A DNA stretch of 64,000 bases from NCBI GenBank assembly GCA_019009955.1, contig CM032233.1:85029001-85093000 (forward strand). The letters are read 5' to 3'. Below, in pieces: positions 1 through 11,626 of this stretch. The DNA is from Riptortus pedestris (Eukaryota > Arthropoda > Insecta > Hemiptera > Alydidae). A model generated the notes under the pieces. The model was not told the DNA's origin. It was given only the letters and a program-made list of their open reading frames with translations, and ran no database searches. The position numbers and the translations under genes are program-made. Numbering within the stretch: position 1 is the first letter of the stretch; every line of letters begins with the position of its first letter.

Positions 1-1076
1 CCTTTAGGTTGGCCAATGCCATTTGAAAGTTTCTCGCTACATGAAGAGAATTGCCACTTGTTAAATACCATTTATTAAAAAAGCGATCCCACTCATTTGG
101 AATGGATTTTGAAGGGTCCAGAATTCAGCCATTTAATAAGAGGAAGTAGTATTTTACGAAAGTAATATGCATAATCTTTGTAATTGTTTATAATATTTGT
201 AGCTAATATTGGAAGAAAAAAGGTAGTGTAAAATGCCTGTTTCAATTACTTTTAGTTATTTTTAAATTGAATTAACAGACTTTTTAGTAATGCGGTTCAT
301 CAATTTTTTTCCAGGCCACCCCATTTTGCCAATTGAATTCCTGGTACCAATATTACCAAAATTAGTGGTGTTAACCACGTGCCCACTTATATTTACTTTT
401 TACCTTTTTCCAGCACCAGGAGATTATTAATGATTTAAAAGGGTAGCACAAATTGATCCGAGACTCTTTGAGTGATTATTATGGGCGTTGTCTTAAGAAA
501 CGGTATTATAATCACTAATATTAAGTGCATTATTTTCTTACCTTGCTCAAAAAAATATATGTAAAATGGCCAGATAACTGCCTCCAAGTCTTAATGCTAG
601 ACTGCCAGAATTTCGACCTTTTTAACAGAGTGTATAGTTAAGGAGAATTGGTCGTCCTTGATATCCATCAAGCGTTCTCGTGTTTGAAATTTATAATGTG
701 AAACAACCGTGTCTTTCCTCATCGCTACTTCAGGCATTGCCCAATGTAAAAAAAATAAAAATTGTTTTTTCTTTGTACAAGAAATGTACCGTCTTGGTAT
801 TTCAAGGAATATAACAGTGGATGCATTGAGTTTGACAATGTTGTCAAAGTATTCATATATATATATATATAAATGGACCCTGCAAATGTTAAAATATTTA
901 AGTTGTTCCCCATATTTAAGGTACATTTGTTATTACTGAAATACAGGATATCAGGCACAACATTGTTATTTATTAAACCATAAAGGCTTCACAAAAGACA
1001 TATTTCTTCTAAAAGAGCATTTTCTTCTTATACTTTCATTCTCATTGTATGATATAACCAGGAAACACAACCAATG
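1..1076. other. No gene recognised
   Basis: AT-rich sequence with short open frames on both strands only. A short TA run lies at about 856-871. I see no splice-bounded frame, repeat or RNA gene here. Confidence 0.5.
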
Positions 1077-1089
1077 AAAACTTATATTA

Positions 1090-1315
1090 AATTTAAATTG
1101 TTTATTAACGTCCACTTTTTGCGACTAAGGCTAATGGGGACGGGTTACCTACAGGTTACAACCCTTTTCTAGCCAGGGTGGGACTCAGAGTTTTATTTAA
1201 TGAATTCCGTCACTAAATCAATTCCTTTGTCCAGGCGGGAATCGAACTCACCACTCTCGGTTTACCTTGTGAGATTAAAGGCAAAGCTTTAACTTACATG
1301 GATAAGGTGAGCCCC
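1090..1315 (-). mobile_element. tRNA-derived SINE, full copy with target duplication
   Basis: On the minus strand the head reads like a tRNA gene: an A-box-like stretch (ATGTAAGTTAAAGC) and a good B box (GAGTTCGATTCCCGCC). The body follows (TAGTGACGGAATTCATTAAA, then CCCACCCTGGCTAGAAAAGG, then AACCTGTAGGTAACCCGTCC). A 13-base direct repeat AAAACTTATATTA flanks it at 1077-1089 and 1316-1328, as expected from LINE-driven target-primed insertion. Five more copies or fragments occur in the window. It encodes no protein and would be copied from an internal RNA polymerase III promoter. Confidence 0.88.
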
Positions 1316-1328
1316 AAAACTTATATTA

Positions 1329-2865
1329 GCCTAGATTTAAAAATTAAATCAGTAGTTATTTATTAGTAATTTAAACATATGACTGTATCGTTTTTATTAA
1401 TTTTTCTACACACTGATTGCGGAAATATAAAATCGTAATAATAAATGTTTGAAATTTCAAATACAAATGCTAAGTAGTAAGCCAGACATGTGACTGAGCA
1501 AACGCAGTGTGCAGTTGACAGAACACGTAAATGGGTACTTAGAATTCAAATACCGACATTGTTTTTAGTCCTATTGTATTATTCCTGAAAATAAATAAAG
1601 AATAGTATATACAAAAATTAAATCAGAGAAACTCCTTTGGTGAAGAAAGGAATTAGAAATATAAAAGCAATAATAGAATACAACTGAATATCTAAATAGG
1701 TATGTAAATCTATACTAGCGAGACGTAAAATTGTGCAAGACAAAATCCACAAATAGTGGGGAAAAGACAGGGGATGACAAATAAATAATATTCACCTTCA
1801 CAGCGGTACTGAAAGAAAAAAATCCTTTCAGTAATAATTTACAATTTAATTCGTTACAAGAGAACACTATTGTTACAAAATAATCAATCAACAAGTTCAT
1901 TTCCTTAAAAGAGTGCGTTTTATATCTTAAAAATGTACAAAACAAAAATTGGTGTAACCTGATTTCAAATGTTCTGAAAGCGTGATAAGTTTTTGATGTA
2001 TATATTTGGAGTGACAATTCATTGACTGTATGTACCAACTAACTATTGTGGTTTTTAAAACGATTTTGAATTAAGGATACAACAATGTTTTATTAATTTC
2101 AATTACAAATTTATACAATTGAATATACTGAATTATTTTGCGTAAATCAGTATGTTATTTCTGTCATTAAACGAATAAATGTCAATTTATTTGGTCGCGT
2201 TTGATTATATATTCCAGAAGAATTCCAGAATGGGCTATAAGAAGATCCATTCCATGGAATTAAAATAAAATAAGTACAAAAATAGATAGATAGATATAAA
2301 AGAACTAGCCAATGTGCTTTTAGCCATTACACTGACTTTTATCCCTTTATTTGTGAACTATAATTATGTAAAAATTTAGTACAAAATATAAAATTTAAAA
2401 TATTTCTTTTTAGTACACATAATATACATTTAAATATCGTTTCATTGTTGTTTAGAAAGTCCTTTAATTTTTAAATTGTGTATACAAATAACGGGCTATT
2501 CATTCTAGCGAATGAATGGGTATCTTTCGTTTAAACACACGATAAGTTGTGCAGATACTGCAAACAAGTCGTGCCAAATGTCAATGAGTGTTGTAACAGC
2601 CTCTTGCATTTCACAACCAGTTTTAGACTGTGCGGACGGATGTTAGGAGAAAGTGGAGTGAGGTAGGCCAACTTAAATAGTCCGCGCTTACTTCGCAGGT
2701 GGCCATTAACCTATGTCTGAAATGAAATTAAGCATTTGGTGAGTGATTAAGAAGGTAGAAACCGCCTTCTTTTCAGACGAGATATCAAGTTATGGAAATC
2801 ACAAATGAGGAGAACTGACAATTTGATTTCCTCAAATATTATATTTAAATGAACCGATTTGGTTT
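1329..2865. other. No gene recognised
   Basis: AT-rich, low-complexity-leaning DNA. A minus-strand open frame of about 107 codons at 1715-2038 resembles no family I know, lacks splice or promoter context and is probably chance. Confidence 0.5.
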
Positions 2866-3461
2866 TAGCATATTTCCCTCGAGAGAAATCAGCTATTGAG
2901 GTCGTACTCATGACACGATTATCGAAAAATTTCTTCAAATGTCAATCGATCCTACTCAGGAGATGACGAAAATGGGGTCCGTTAAAAATTATATATATAT
3001 ATTTGTCTGTTACCGCTCTAGCGGTTACAATTTTTGTTTGATCGTTGCCAAACTCGATATTTAAACGTTTTATGCAAAAAGACAGATCAAGTTCGTTAAT
3101 GGCTGAAATCGGACCAGTGGGGGGGGGGTTTAGAGGGGGGATTTTCGAAAATTCGAAATATCTCCGTTACACTACGTCGGATCAAAACATTGCATAGAAA
3201 CAATCTTATTACAAATTAAATTTAGTTTAAATATTGTTCTATACATTTATTCTCTATCTTGAATATTAACCGAGATATTTGCATTTTTATTATTAGTAAC
3301 GGACGAAATGAGATCGGATAACTTCGGGTTTAGTCGTGAGTTTCCGTCAAAAGCTAGTTCGGCCGTTTTCGTAACTGTTCGACTCTCGTGAAATTTCTCT
3401 ATTCTAAAACTTCACGAGGGAAATCTGCTTAGTTTACGCAGCCCCTGCGTGACGGACTTTT
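2866..3461 (-). mobile_element. F1 element, subfamily A, near full length
   Basis: Read on the minus strand this is a complete F1 copy. It starts AGTCCGTCACGCAGG at 3461, has the AAGCAGATTTCCC subterminal motif, then the A-type module (TCGAACAGTTACG, CGGCCGAACTAGC). The core follows (ATATCTCGGTTAAT and AACGGAGATATT), then a C-rich tract (G-run at about 3118-3128 on the plus strand), a short TA run and the CGATCGATTGACATTTGAAG-like 3' segment. The terminal palindrome is slightly decayed (AGCATATTTCCCTCGAGAG). It has no coding capacity. It fits a non-autonomous Helentron-type element. Confidence 0.85.
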
Positions 3462-4903
3462 TGTTTTGTGCTAAGCATTCTAAAGGGAGATGTTTAAAAA
3501 TCCCGAGTTAGTCTTGGGAGAAGTTCATTGAAATCTAAACTTTTATTAATCAAGACCAAATTATTTTTATATTCATCAATAAGCTAGAGGGAACATATTC
3601 ATCAAAACTAGTATGAATTACCCTCAATGCATTTGTCCTGGATGTTGCAGCTAATCAAGATGTGTTAAAAAATGTACCATATATACAGTAAACCTATACA
3701 TAGAATAGGGTAACGCTGTCACCATGAATAATGAAATTCCATTAAAAAATAAGATTTAAGCCAAAATGGCTGAAAACGACAATTTTGACTAAATTACTCA
3801 AATTTGCATTAAATGTAGACATAAAATAAAAATGTTACAAGCATAAAAAGTTTCCAATATTACTTTTTCAATAAAAATATTCATCGTTCATCATCAAATT
3901 CTAGTGTTTGTATCGGCAAACATTTTCATTTCACTCACACCTCTTGTTTATTTGGAATTCTCTTAGGCTAATGCAATCTTTCTAAATTAGTTTTCGAATA
4001 ATCCATTTCTTGTTTCATATTATCCCATTTTTTGAAGTCCAATTTGCTAACCATAATATAAGTCCGAAGCAATAGTTTCCATCCCGCATCCCGATTGATT
4101 CACCTACTCCATATTATCATGTATCTTAGTTTGTATGGCCTCTCTAATTTTCGAATTAGTAGTTATCTGAATTGGATCAATATTGCATTTTTCTTTTCAT
4201 TTTTTTTGTTCCATTTTCAGTTGTTAGCTGTTTTAATTGATAACAAATGTGATTTTGTTGCCAGCTTTAATATTAAACACTAAAAACGCTCCTAAAGTAT
4301 AAGGTTAATGTATTTTCAGTTTAACAAAATATTTTGTTTCACGGTTTCATGTTACATGAGTTATTGTGAATTAGCCTTGGATTAACCTAAATAACAAATA
4401 AATAAAAGCGCCTTCAGAAATGTTTTATTACCGTTTATCTGCATGAAACTATCCACAATTTTAGTTTTGTTTCTTATTCAGAGATTATCACATAAAAAAG
4501 ATACAGATATCTCAATCAAAACAAAACTATGTGGTTTAAATACTCTCCCTTTATCGATTGACCTTGCCAAGCAATTATGTAATTTAAGCTTTTAAATAGG
4601 GTGATGCCATGACCTCTGGCTCAATCATATCCTCACTGATTTAGATTGAGATTGACTGTTTTGTGTAAATGCGATGTAACGGAACACATAGAAGATAATC
4701 TCATAAGCCACAGGTCCTTGGTGGAACTTGATATACTGAAATATTCTTCAAAAGCGTTATTGTTACAATTCAAATGATCTATTACTTTCAAGCTTTAAGT
4801 GCAAGACGGAAGAAATAATAATAACAAGCCCAATACGCACATACTGCAGTTTCCACCAATTGATGATGACGTTATCTCATATTCTATTCTCTATTCTATT
4901 TAA
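3462..4903. other. No gene recognised
   Basis: AT-rich DNA without a supportable gene. A short plus-strand open frame at 4095-4283 is hydrophobic and low in complexity, and looks like chance. Confidence 0.5.
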
Positions 4904-5100
4904 ATGGACCTTGTGAGTTAAAGTCATATGGTAAACCTAGAGTTGCGAGTTCCCGCCTGGGCGATAGGAATTTATTAAGTGTTGGACTCACTGAATAAAA
5001 TCCTTAGTCCCACCCTGGCTAGAAAAGGATGGTAACCTGTAGATAACCCGTCCCAATTGGCTATAGAAGCAAAATGTGGACATTAGTAAGTAATAAACAA
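4904..5100 (+). mobile_element. tRNA-derived SINE, diverged copy
   Basis: Plus-strand copy of the SINE at 1090-1315. The A-box region (TTGTGAGTTAAAGTC) and the body (CCCACCCTGGCTAGAAAAGG, AACCTGTAGATAACCCGTCC) are clear. The B box has lost bases (GAGTTCCCGCCTGGG), so the internal promoter is probably dead. The 3' end reads GTGGACATTAGTAAGTAATA. Confidence 0.8.
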
Positions 5101-5160
5101 TTTCATAGTATTCTCTATTCCTACAATAATAAGAAGCCTATGTAAATAGAGCGTGAAAAT

Positions 5161-5533
5161 TAAGCTGAAAATGAGATGTTTATGGAAATGGTTAGAAGAG
5201 GAGAATTTCTAAAATTCTTAGTATCTCCGTTATTATGCTTCGGATCAAAAAAGTGTATAGAACCAATCTTACTGAAAATGTAATGTTCTATAAATGTTGT
5301 TATGTACATGTTTTCATTATCGTGATTATTAACTGAGATATTAGCATTTTTTAGTTTTCGGTCCTCAGTAAAGCCCCACTCTTACTCATCACATATTAAC
5401 AATATTCTATTATGTTATGAAGCACTTTATTTGAAGCTTAAATACCTAATATTGTTCTCATTGAACTTTTAAATGCAAATACGTGGCACACGTGAGAAAT
5501 CTGCTTAGTTAACGCAGCCCCTGCGTGAGGGAC
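5161..5533 (-). mobile_element. F1 element, subfamily B, 3' truncated
   Basis: Minus-strand 5' half of an F1 copy. The 5' end is at 5533 (AGTCCCTCACGCAGGGGCTG), followed by AAGCAGATTTCTC and the B module (GAGAACAATATTAGGTATTT, TGAGTAAGAGTGGGGC). The core runs to about 5200. The TA tract and 3' palindrome are missing. Its 5' end faces the 5' end of the next F1 copy about 120 bases away. Confidence 0.82.
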
Positions 5534-5655
5534 TTTTTTTTCGGAAAGAGTGACCGACAGGAGTCTCTCGACTTTGTTGAATATAAACCTTATTGCTCTC
5601 TTTTGGAAGTTTAGTTCAATAACTTAGAACCAGTCCTATCAGGCTATAATAATTA

Positions 5656-6272
5656 AGTCCGTCACGCAGGGGCTGCGTAAACTAAGCAGATTTCCCACGT
5701 GAAGTTTTACAATAGAGAAATCTGCCTACTAATAACAGTAGTAGTAACGAGTCTCTAAACCAATTCACGAGGGACTAACAGTTACGAAAACGGCCGACCT
5801 AGCTTTCAGCGGAAAGCCCTGAACATAGCCGACTTTTCCCGACCACACACAGAATACAAATGCAAATATCTTGGTTAATATTCAAGAGAGAGAATAAATG
5901 CATTGAACAATATTTATAGTAAATTTAATTTGCAATCAAATTGATTCTATACAAATTTTCGATCCGACTCATAATAACGGAGATATTTTGAATTTTCAAA
6001 AATCCTCCCTCGAAACCCGCCCTCCCACTGGTCCGGTTTCACCCATTAACAAACTTGATCTTTCTTTTTACATAAAACTATTAAATATCGAGTTTGGTAC
6101 CGATCAAACAAAAATTGCGACCGCTAGAGTGTTAACAGATAAATACACACACACACACATATATATATATATAATTTTGAACGGACCTCATTTTCGTCAT
6201 CTGCTGGGTAGGATCGATGGACAATTTAAGGAAATGTATCAAAACTCGCGTCATGAGTATGACCACTGCTAA
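5656..6272 (+). mobile_element. F1 element, subfamily A, small 3' deletion
   Basis: Starts AGTCCGTCACGCAGGGGCTG, then AAGCAGATTTCCCACGTGAA, the A module, the core and a pyrimidine tract. A compound CA/TA microsatellite lies at about 6146-6173. The end keeps CATGAGTATGACC and then jumps to TGCTAA, so most of the terminal palindrome has been deleted. It lies head to head with the copy at 5161-5533. Confidence 0.85.
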
Positions 6273-6658
6273 AACCAGTGTTCCACTGTGATTAATTCAT
6301 ACGTTTTACCCTAGGTCAAGGGTATCCGATCTGAGAGGCTAGCTAGCACATATTTCGTTGCTGAACCATAAACTCTCTGAGCTGTGCAAAAAATCAGTGT
6401 CTCCTTGAGCCATTTGGCGTGCATCGATTTATCACTCTTTCTTACTAACTGCTCTTGGTCCTGATGATTGTAACGATTTGGCTGTTGCATAGTGCCCGAT
6501 ACAGTAATCTCATAAACTGGTTTATAAATGCTTTACTTTTGTAATTATTACTTGATATAAAAAGAAGAGAAGCAAACATTCTTCATAATAAACTGTATTT
6601 TGTCCGTATTTGAGCTAATCTATTTATACGGTAACTAGAATCTATAATATATGGCAAA
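6273..6658. other. No gene recognised
   Basis: Spacer between two F1 copies. I see no repeat or gene. Confidence 0.5.
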
Positions 6659-6659
6659 A

Positions 6660-7589
6660 AGTCCGTCCCGCAGGGGCTGCGAAAACTAAGCAGATTTCCC
6701 TCGTGAAGTTTAGTAATAGATAAATCCACATATTGCTAACACAACACCACCGTGATTATTAATTGAATAAATACAAACGGAAATAAGAAATGTCTCAGTC
6801 AGTTTCAATGACCTGCCGACAGGAACCGTTTGAAATGTCAACAAACAGATCTGCCAGCCTCACACCGGAAAGAAAAACAATTACTGAAATATATCAGAAT
6901 ATTACATATTAATATTATTTAGAACTATTTACTATCTCTAGTACTGTAATTAATAATGAGTCGGAATAATTTTTATCTCATTCAATCAAATTTTAGTAAT
7001 CCAAGACAAGACGGGGGGGGGGGGGGTCTCCAGGACATATTTGCATGTATCTTGTATAATAAAGGTATCATGAATACAATATTTGATATTTAAGCCGAAT
7101 AATGTGGTTTATTATAAAACAGAGATTTTGTTTATGTAACATGAGTAGAAGTGGGGGTTTGCTGAAGGCTGAAAACTGAAAAATGCAAATATCTCGGTTA
7201 ATATTCAAGATAGAGATTAAATGTATATAATAATAATTACATTAAATTTAATTTGTAATAAGATAGGTTCTATACAATTGTTCAATCCGACGTATAGTAA
7301 CGGAGATATTTCGATTTCTCTAAAATCCTCCCCTCTAAATTCCCCCTTCCCCTGGTCCGATTTCAGCCGTTAACGAACTTGATCTTTCTTATTCCATAAA
7401 ACGACTAAATATCGAGTTTCGTAACGAATAACTAATAATTGCGACCGCTAGAATGGCAACAGACGAATATATATGCACCTCATTTCCGTCATCTCCTAGG
7501 TAGGATCGATGGACATTTGAAGAAAAATTTCGAAAATCGCGTCATGAGTACGACCTCAATAGCTGTTTTCCCTTAAGAGAAATCTGCTC
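6660..7589 (+). mobile_element. F1 element, subfamily C, full length
   Basis: A long version of F1 (about 930 bp). It begins AGTCCGTCCCGCAGGGGCTG and ends in the palindrome TTTTCCCTTAAGAGAAATCT plus GCT. Between the ends it carries the C module (CAACACCACCGTGATTATTA, GAAAGAAAAACAATTACTG, CTAGTACTGTAATTAATAAT). A poly-G tract lies at about 7013-7026. Then comes the B-like stretch (GAGTAGAAGTGGGGGTTTGC) and the common core and 3' end. No frame of useful length is present. Confidence 0.87.
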
Positions 7590-8041
7590 AAAGAAATTGC
7601 TGGACCCATGGAAGCTCTTACTAAGCCAGCACGCATTTCATCACTGGTAATTATATATTCTGAGTGTAATTTATTAAACAAATTTTTCAGCAAAACCAAT
7701 AATAACTAGTTCGGTAGGTTACTCGAATCTCTGTCGAAAATTAATGGCCTGTACTACAGAATAACAGCTTGACTCACCAAGATCCACTGAATTTTAATTA
7801 TTTAGCTCTTCTACGATGAAGCTCGAGAGGTGAAATGGTAATCAAAAGTTACAATTTGTTACTCCAAAGCTACTTTTTAAATGGAAAATAACATTCTTTT
7901 CAAAACTTATTATTTGTTAATTAAGAAAAATGCAATACTGAGGTATTGGCTAATTTGTTTTTTGACTTCCAAGTATCTCCTGAATAGTGTTACAGGTATA
8001 TGTTTGACCTATATTAACTACGTGCCTTGTCCCTTACTAAA
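7590..8041. other. No gene recognised
   Basis: Spacer between two F1-C copies. AT-rich, no supportable gene. Confidence 0.5.
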
Positions 8042-8694
8042 AAGTCCGTCACGCAGGGGCTGCGTAAACAAAGCAGATTTCCCAAGCAAAGGTTTACAAT
8101 AGATAAATATACATACAGGTAACACTACCGTGAATACTCAGTAAATTTACAATACAAGTTATTAATCTCTAAAGCTAGTGCTGTAATTTGTAATGAATCA
8201 GAATCAGTTTTATCTAACTCACTCAAATTTTAGTAATCCAAAAACAAAAGAAGGGGGGGGGGTCAACAGAACGAATTGCATATATCTCACAAAGTAAAAG
8301 TTTAATGAAAGCAATATTTTGGTATTTAGGTATCGAATAATATGGTTTATTATATTACAGAGCATTGTTTATGTAATACTAGTACAAGTGGGGGTTTACT
8401 GAAGGTTGAAAACTGAAAAATGCCAATATCTCGGTTAATATTCAAGATAGAGAATAAATGTATATAACAATATTTATAGTAAATTAAATTTTCAATAAGA
8501 TGTATTTAGTACACTTTTACGATTCGACTTATAGTAACGATATTTCGATTTTTGAAATTCTCCCCCTCTAAACCCCCCCTCCCCCTGGTTCGATTTCAGC
8601 CGTTAGCGAACTTGATTTTCCTTTTTACATAAAACGACTAAATATCGAGTCTGGTAACGATCAAACAAAACTTGCAACCGCTAGAGCGGTAACC
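8042..8694 (+). mobile_element. F1 element, subfamily C, 3' truncated
   Basis: Begins AAGTCCGTCACGCAGGGGCT and runs through the C module (poly-G at about 8255), the core and the pyrimidine tract as far as ACCGCTAGAGCGGTAACC. It stops there, exactly against the terminal-inverted-repeat element at 8695. The TA tract and 3' palindrome are absent. Confidence 0.83.
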
Positions 8695-9207
8695 ATTATC
8701 GTGAGGCCACCCGTTTACAGACGATTATTAAATCATAATTAAAAGAAAACCACTCTATTATTTAAAATGACACTTATAGAATTTATTTGAATGACAAAAT
8801 GTAATTGTAAATTAGAGTTAGCCCAAAAGTGGACGATGTCGCGGAGGAGCGGCATAAAGCGGTCGTCCCCCATTCTCGTCTGCCACATGTACTCTGCAGG
8901 TAGCTGTCCAAGTGGTGTAATAATAAACCATCACCAAATGGTGTTAATAAATGATCACTTATTTTCTCATAAAAAAAGAAACAGAATGACTAAGATATCC
9001 TAGTCAAGTATGAACAGTCTATACCAATAACAGCGAATAGCGATAAGCGGCTTTGAAGCAGTAAATATTTTATATGTAAATAATGAGTGGCCTCCCGTTA
9101 AATATTTTGCCATTTATAAATTCAAGGAATGTTATTGTAAGTAATAAAGTGATTTTCTTTTAATTATGATTTAATAATCGTCTTTAAAAGGGTGGCCTTC
9201 CGATAAT
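8695..9207. mobile_element. Non-autonomous DNA transposon with ~60-bp terminal inverted repeats
   Basis: The left end (8695-8760) starts ATTATCGTGAGGCCACCC and contains GACGATTATTAAATCATAAT. The right end (about 9145-9207) is its near-perfect inverse, ending GGGTGGCCTTCCGATAAT. The interior of about 380 bp has a 70-codon open frame (8791-9003) with no recognisable domain. There is no transposase. No convincing target-site duplication is seen, so I cannot assign a superfamily. It sits against the broken end of an F1 copy, and F1 core sequence also follows it. Confidence 0.8.
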
Positions 9208-9326
9208 TGATAAGTACCAAAAACTGTTCTTCTCCAAGTCCAATTTCGCTCTTAACGAACTTGATATTTAACTTTGCTAGAACCGTCTAAATATTGAATT
9301 TAGTAACGGTCAAATTAGTTAAGGCT

Positions 9327-9380
<54 letters not shown>

Positions 9381-9665
9381 TCTTTTTCTCTAAATACTCC
9401 TTTCAAAACCTAAAAGCAAGATATTCATTTTCGTAAAGAATTATAAAACAAAAAAATTCAGTCATGATCATTCTAAATATAAATGACCACGATAGATAAG
9501 AAGGCTGTCCTTGCGGAGAAATATTGGAGGACAGGTTTTTTTTTCTTGTTTATATGTATATTTAACGGACCTCATTTTTGCCATCTAATAGGCAGATCAA
9601 TAGGAGTTGAAGAAACGTTGAAAAACGCGTTACAACTAAAATCTCAATAACTGATATCCTTTAAA
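9208..9665 (+). mobile_element. Degenerate F1 3' half with long TA microsatellite
   Basis: Diverged F1 core (CTCTTAACGAACTTGATATT, TTTAGTAACGGTCAAATTAG) leads into a TA tract at 9330-9378. F1 3' sequence resumes at about 9564 (AACGGACCTCATTTTTGCCA) and ends with a decayed palindrome near 9665. About 180 bases of unrelated sequence lie between the two parts. Confidence 0.7.
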
Positions 9666-10355
9666 TAAATCGATTTATTATCTGGCTAGAGTTAAAAATA
9701 CGTATTTAAAACTTGACAACTTGTAGAATATAAAATATAAGTAAAATAATTTCAGAAAAGTAATGTTCGATAATATCCGAAACTGGCAGATTGAGTAGTT
9801 TTAACTAGTTTACAAAATCCTTCCGGATGTTTTGTAATTTATTGTTAGTTAAAATCATCCTTGTAAATATGATAGAATTCCGGTTTTAATGAGAATTCAT
9901 CTTAAAGAGACGGGGTAAATATAATTATGCCATTTTTATTTTTATTCAAATCATGTCTAGTTATTGAAAGTTAGTTCGACCAATTTTGGTTCATCTGTTT
10001 TTGAGATGGAAACTTGTTTTGGATAGAATAACTCTAACCAGTAGACAACGAGAACCTAAAATTAAACTTTTCACCAATATCTCTATCTTTATTGTACATC
10101 CTTCCTGTGAAATAATATAATAATGCATATGAAAAATGAAGTAATTGTCCGAATATAATCTGTTTTGGAGTCTCGTAACTCCTGATAAAATACAAACATT
10201 TTGAAAAGTAATATGTTCTTTGATACATTTGCCCTGTTACCAAATTAATTAGAATGTAAAATATTTATGGCTATTTCTAATCCATTACTTGGGAAATATT
10301 CAAAAACTAACTTAAGTCTCTCTCTCCCTTTTTGACTTTTTATTTCAGTAAAATA
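9666..10355. other. No gene recognised
   Basis: AT-rich spacer. A 69-codon minus-strand frame at 10034-10243 has no recognisable motif. Confidence 0.45.
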
Positions 10356-10356
10356 T

Positions 10357-10483
10357 AGCGTGAGGTCGTACTCATGATGCGATTTTCGAACAATATCCTC
10401 AAATGTGCATCAATCCTGCCCAGGAGATGACGAAAATGAGGTCCATTCAAAATTGTATCTCTCTCTATCTATCTATCTATCTA

Positions 10484-10547
<64 letters not shown>

Positions 10548-10990
10548 GATAGATAGATATATTTTTCTTTTGACACTGTATTTTTGTTGGGATCGACTAA
10601 ACTCATCAGTGTCGTTAATGGCAAAAATCGAACTACTGGGAAGAATTCCGATAATTCGAAATATCTCCGTTGTTATGCGTTGGATCGAAAAATTGTAAAG
10701 AAGCAATCTTATTGCAAATGGGATGTTCTACAAATATTTTTATATACGTGTTTTCTCTAAATTGAATATAAACTGAAATATTTCCATATTTTATCTTTCC
10801 GATTCTTTTGTAAACACCCACTCCTACTCATGCCATATTAACAAAAAGCTGTTATATTATGAAGTACTTTTTTTCTAAATATGTCTAAATACCAAATATT
10901 GGTTTCATTGAACTTTTATCTTTTGAGATAAATGCAAATACGTGACGCACGTGGGAAATCTGTTTAGTTAACGTAGCCCCGACGTTTTTA
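10357..10990 (-). mobile_element. F1 element, subfamily B, 3' palindrome lost
   Basis: On the minus strand the 5' end (about 10990) is decayed but keeps GGGGCTACGTTAACTAAACA and AGATTTCCCACGTGCGTCAC. The B module, core and 3' segment (GAGTACGACCTCA) follow. A compound TATC/TA microsatellite occupies about 10456-10561. The element stops at 10357, before the palindrome. Confidence 0.82.
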
Positions 10991-11626
10991 TATTCCTGCT
11001 TTTATGATGCTGCCTTTTAGCAACCGGTGATTTTGTATGATGAGAAAACTGTCAGGGGAGTGTAGGATTCCCTGTAAGTGTCTCCGCGTAGGAGAATGGG
11101 ATTTTCTTAGCGTTGGCGGTTGTGAGGACTGTGTAGGTTTTTGAGAAGGAAAATGCATGGGCTGAAACGACGTCATCGCATACTTAACCGGAAACATTTA
11201 TTATAATCCTTCCTTGGTATAATTCCATGCAATTATTTATTTTTTATAATTGCAAATTTTTTTTTAAACGTTTTAATATTAATAAATAATATACATAACA
11301 TGATTTTTGATATTTTGCTTAAAAATAATACTTCAAATAATATTCAACAGAGCATTAAGCGTTGTAAATCTAACATTATTGTTTCGTCTCCCAGAAGAAG
11401 CACAGACTTTAAATAATGATAGAAAGCATGTATATTACTTTAAGGCAAACAAAGAAAGGAAATTATAACTTTCTTCAAGCTAAGCATTTTCTTCAGCAAT
11501 TTAACGAAACGTGCATTATTCATCACATCATTGTATTATTAATAATATCGAATTGAAATATTTCACAATTTACTTGAATGATGGGACATAAAAATATTTT
11601 TTACTACTATGACATTTCCATATACA
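10991..11626. other. No gene recognised
   Basis: A minus-strand open frame at 10988-11197 (69 codons) lies in a patch of higher GC but shows no family motif. The rest is AT-rich. Confidence 0.45.

Noticed and set aside
1090..1315. Genuine tRNA gene
   Set aside because: A and B boxes are present, but no acceptor stem or complete cloverleaf forms by eye, and the unit continues into a repeated body; it is a SINE.
2866..3461. Regularly spaced similar repeats, considered as a CRISPR-like or tandem array
   Set aside because: The copies lie on both strands, are 0.1-5 kb apart and have element-like termini; the sequence is eukaryotic.
5988..6272. Open frame with a protein-like look inside an F1 copy
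   Set aside because: The same peptide appears in other F1 copies only in pieces with stops and frameshifts. The frame includes the microsatellite and changes between copies, so it is not coding.
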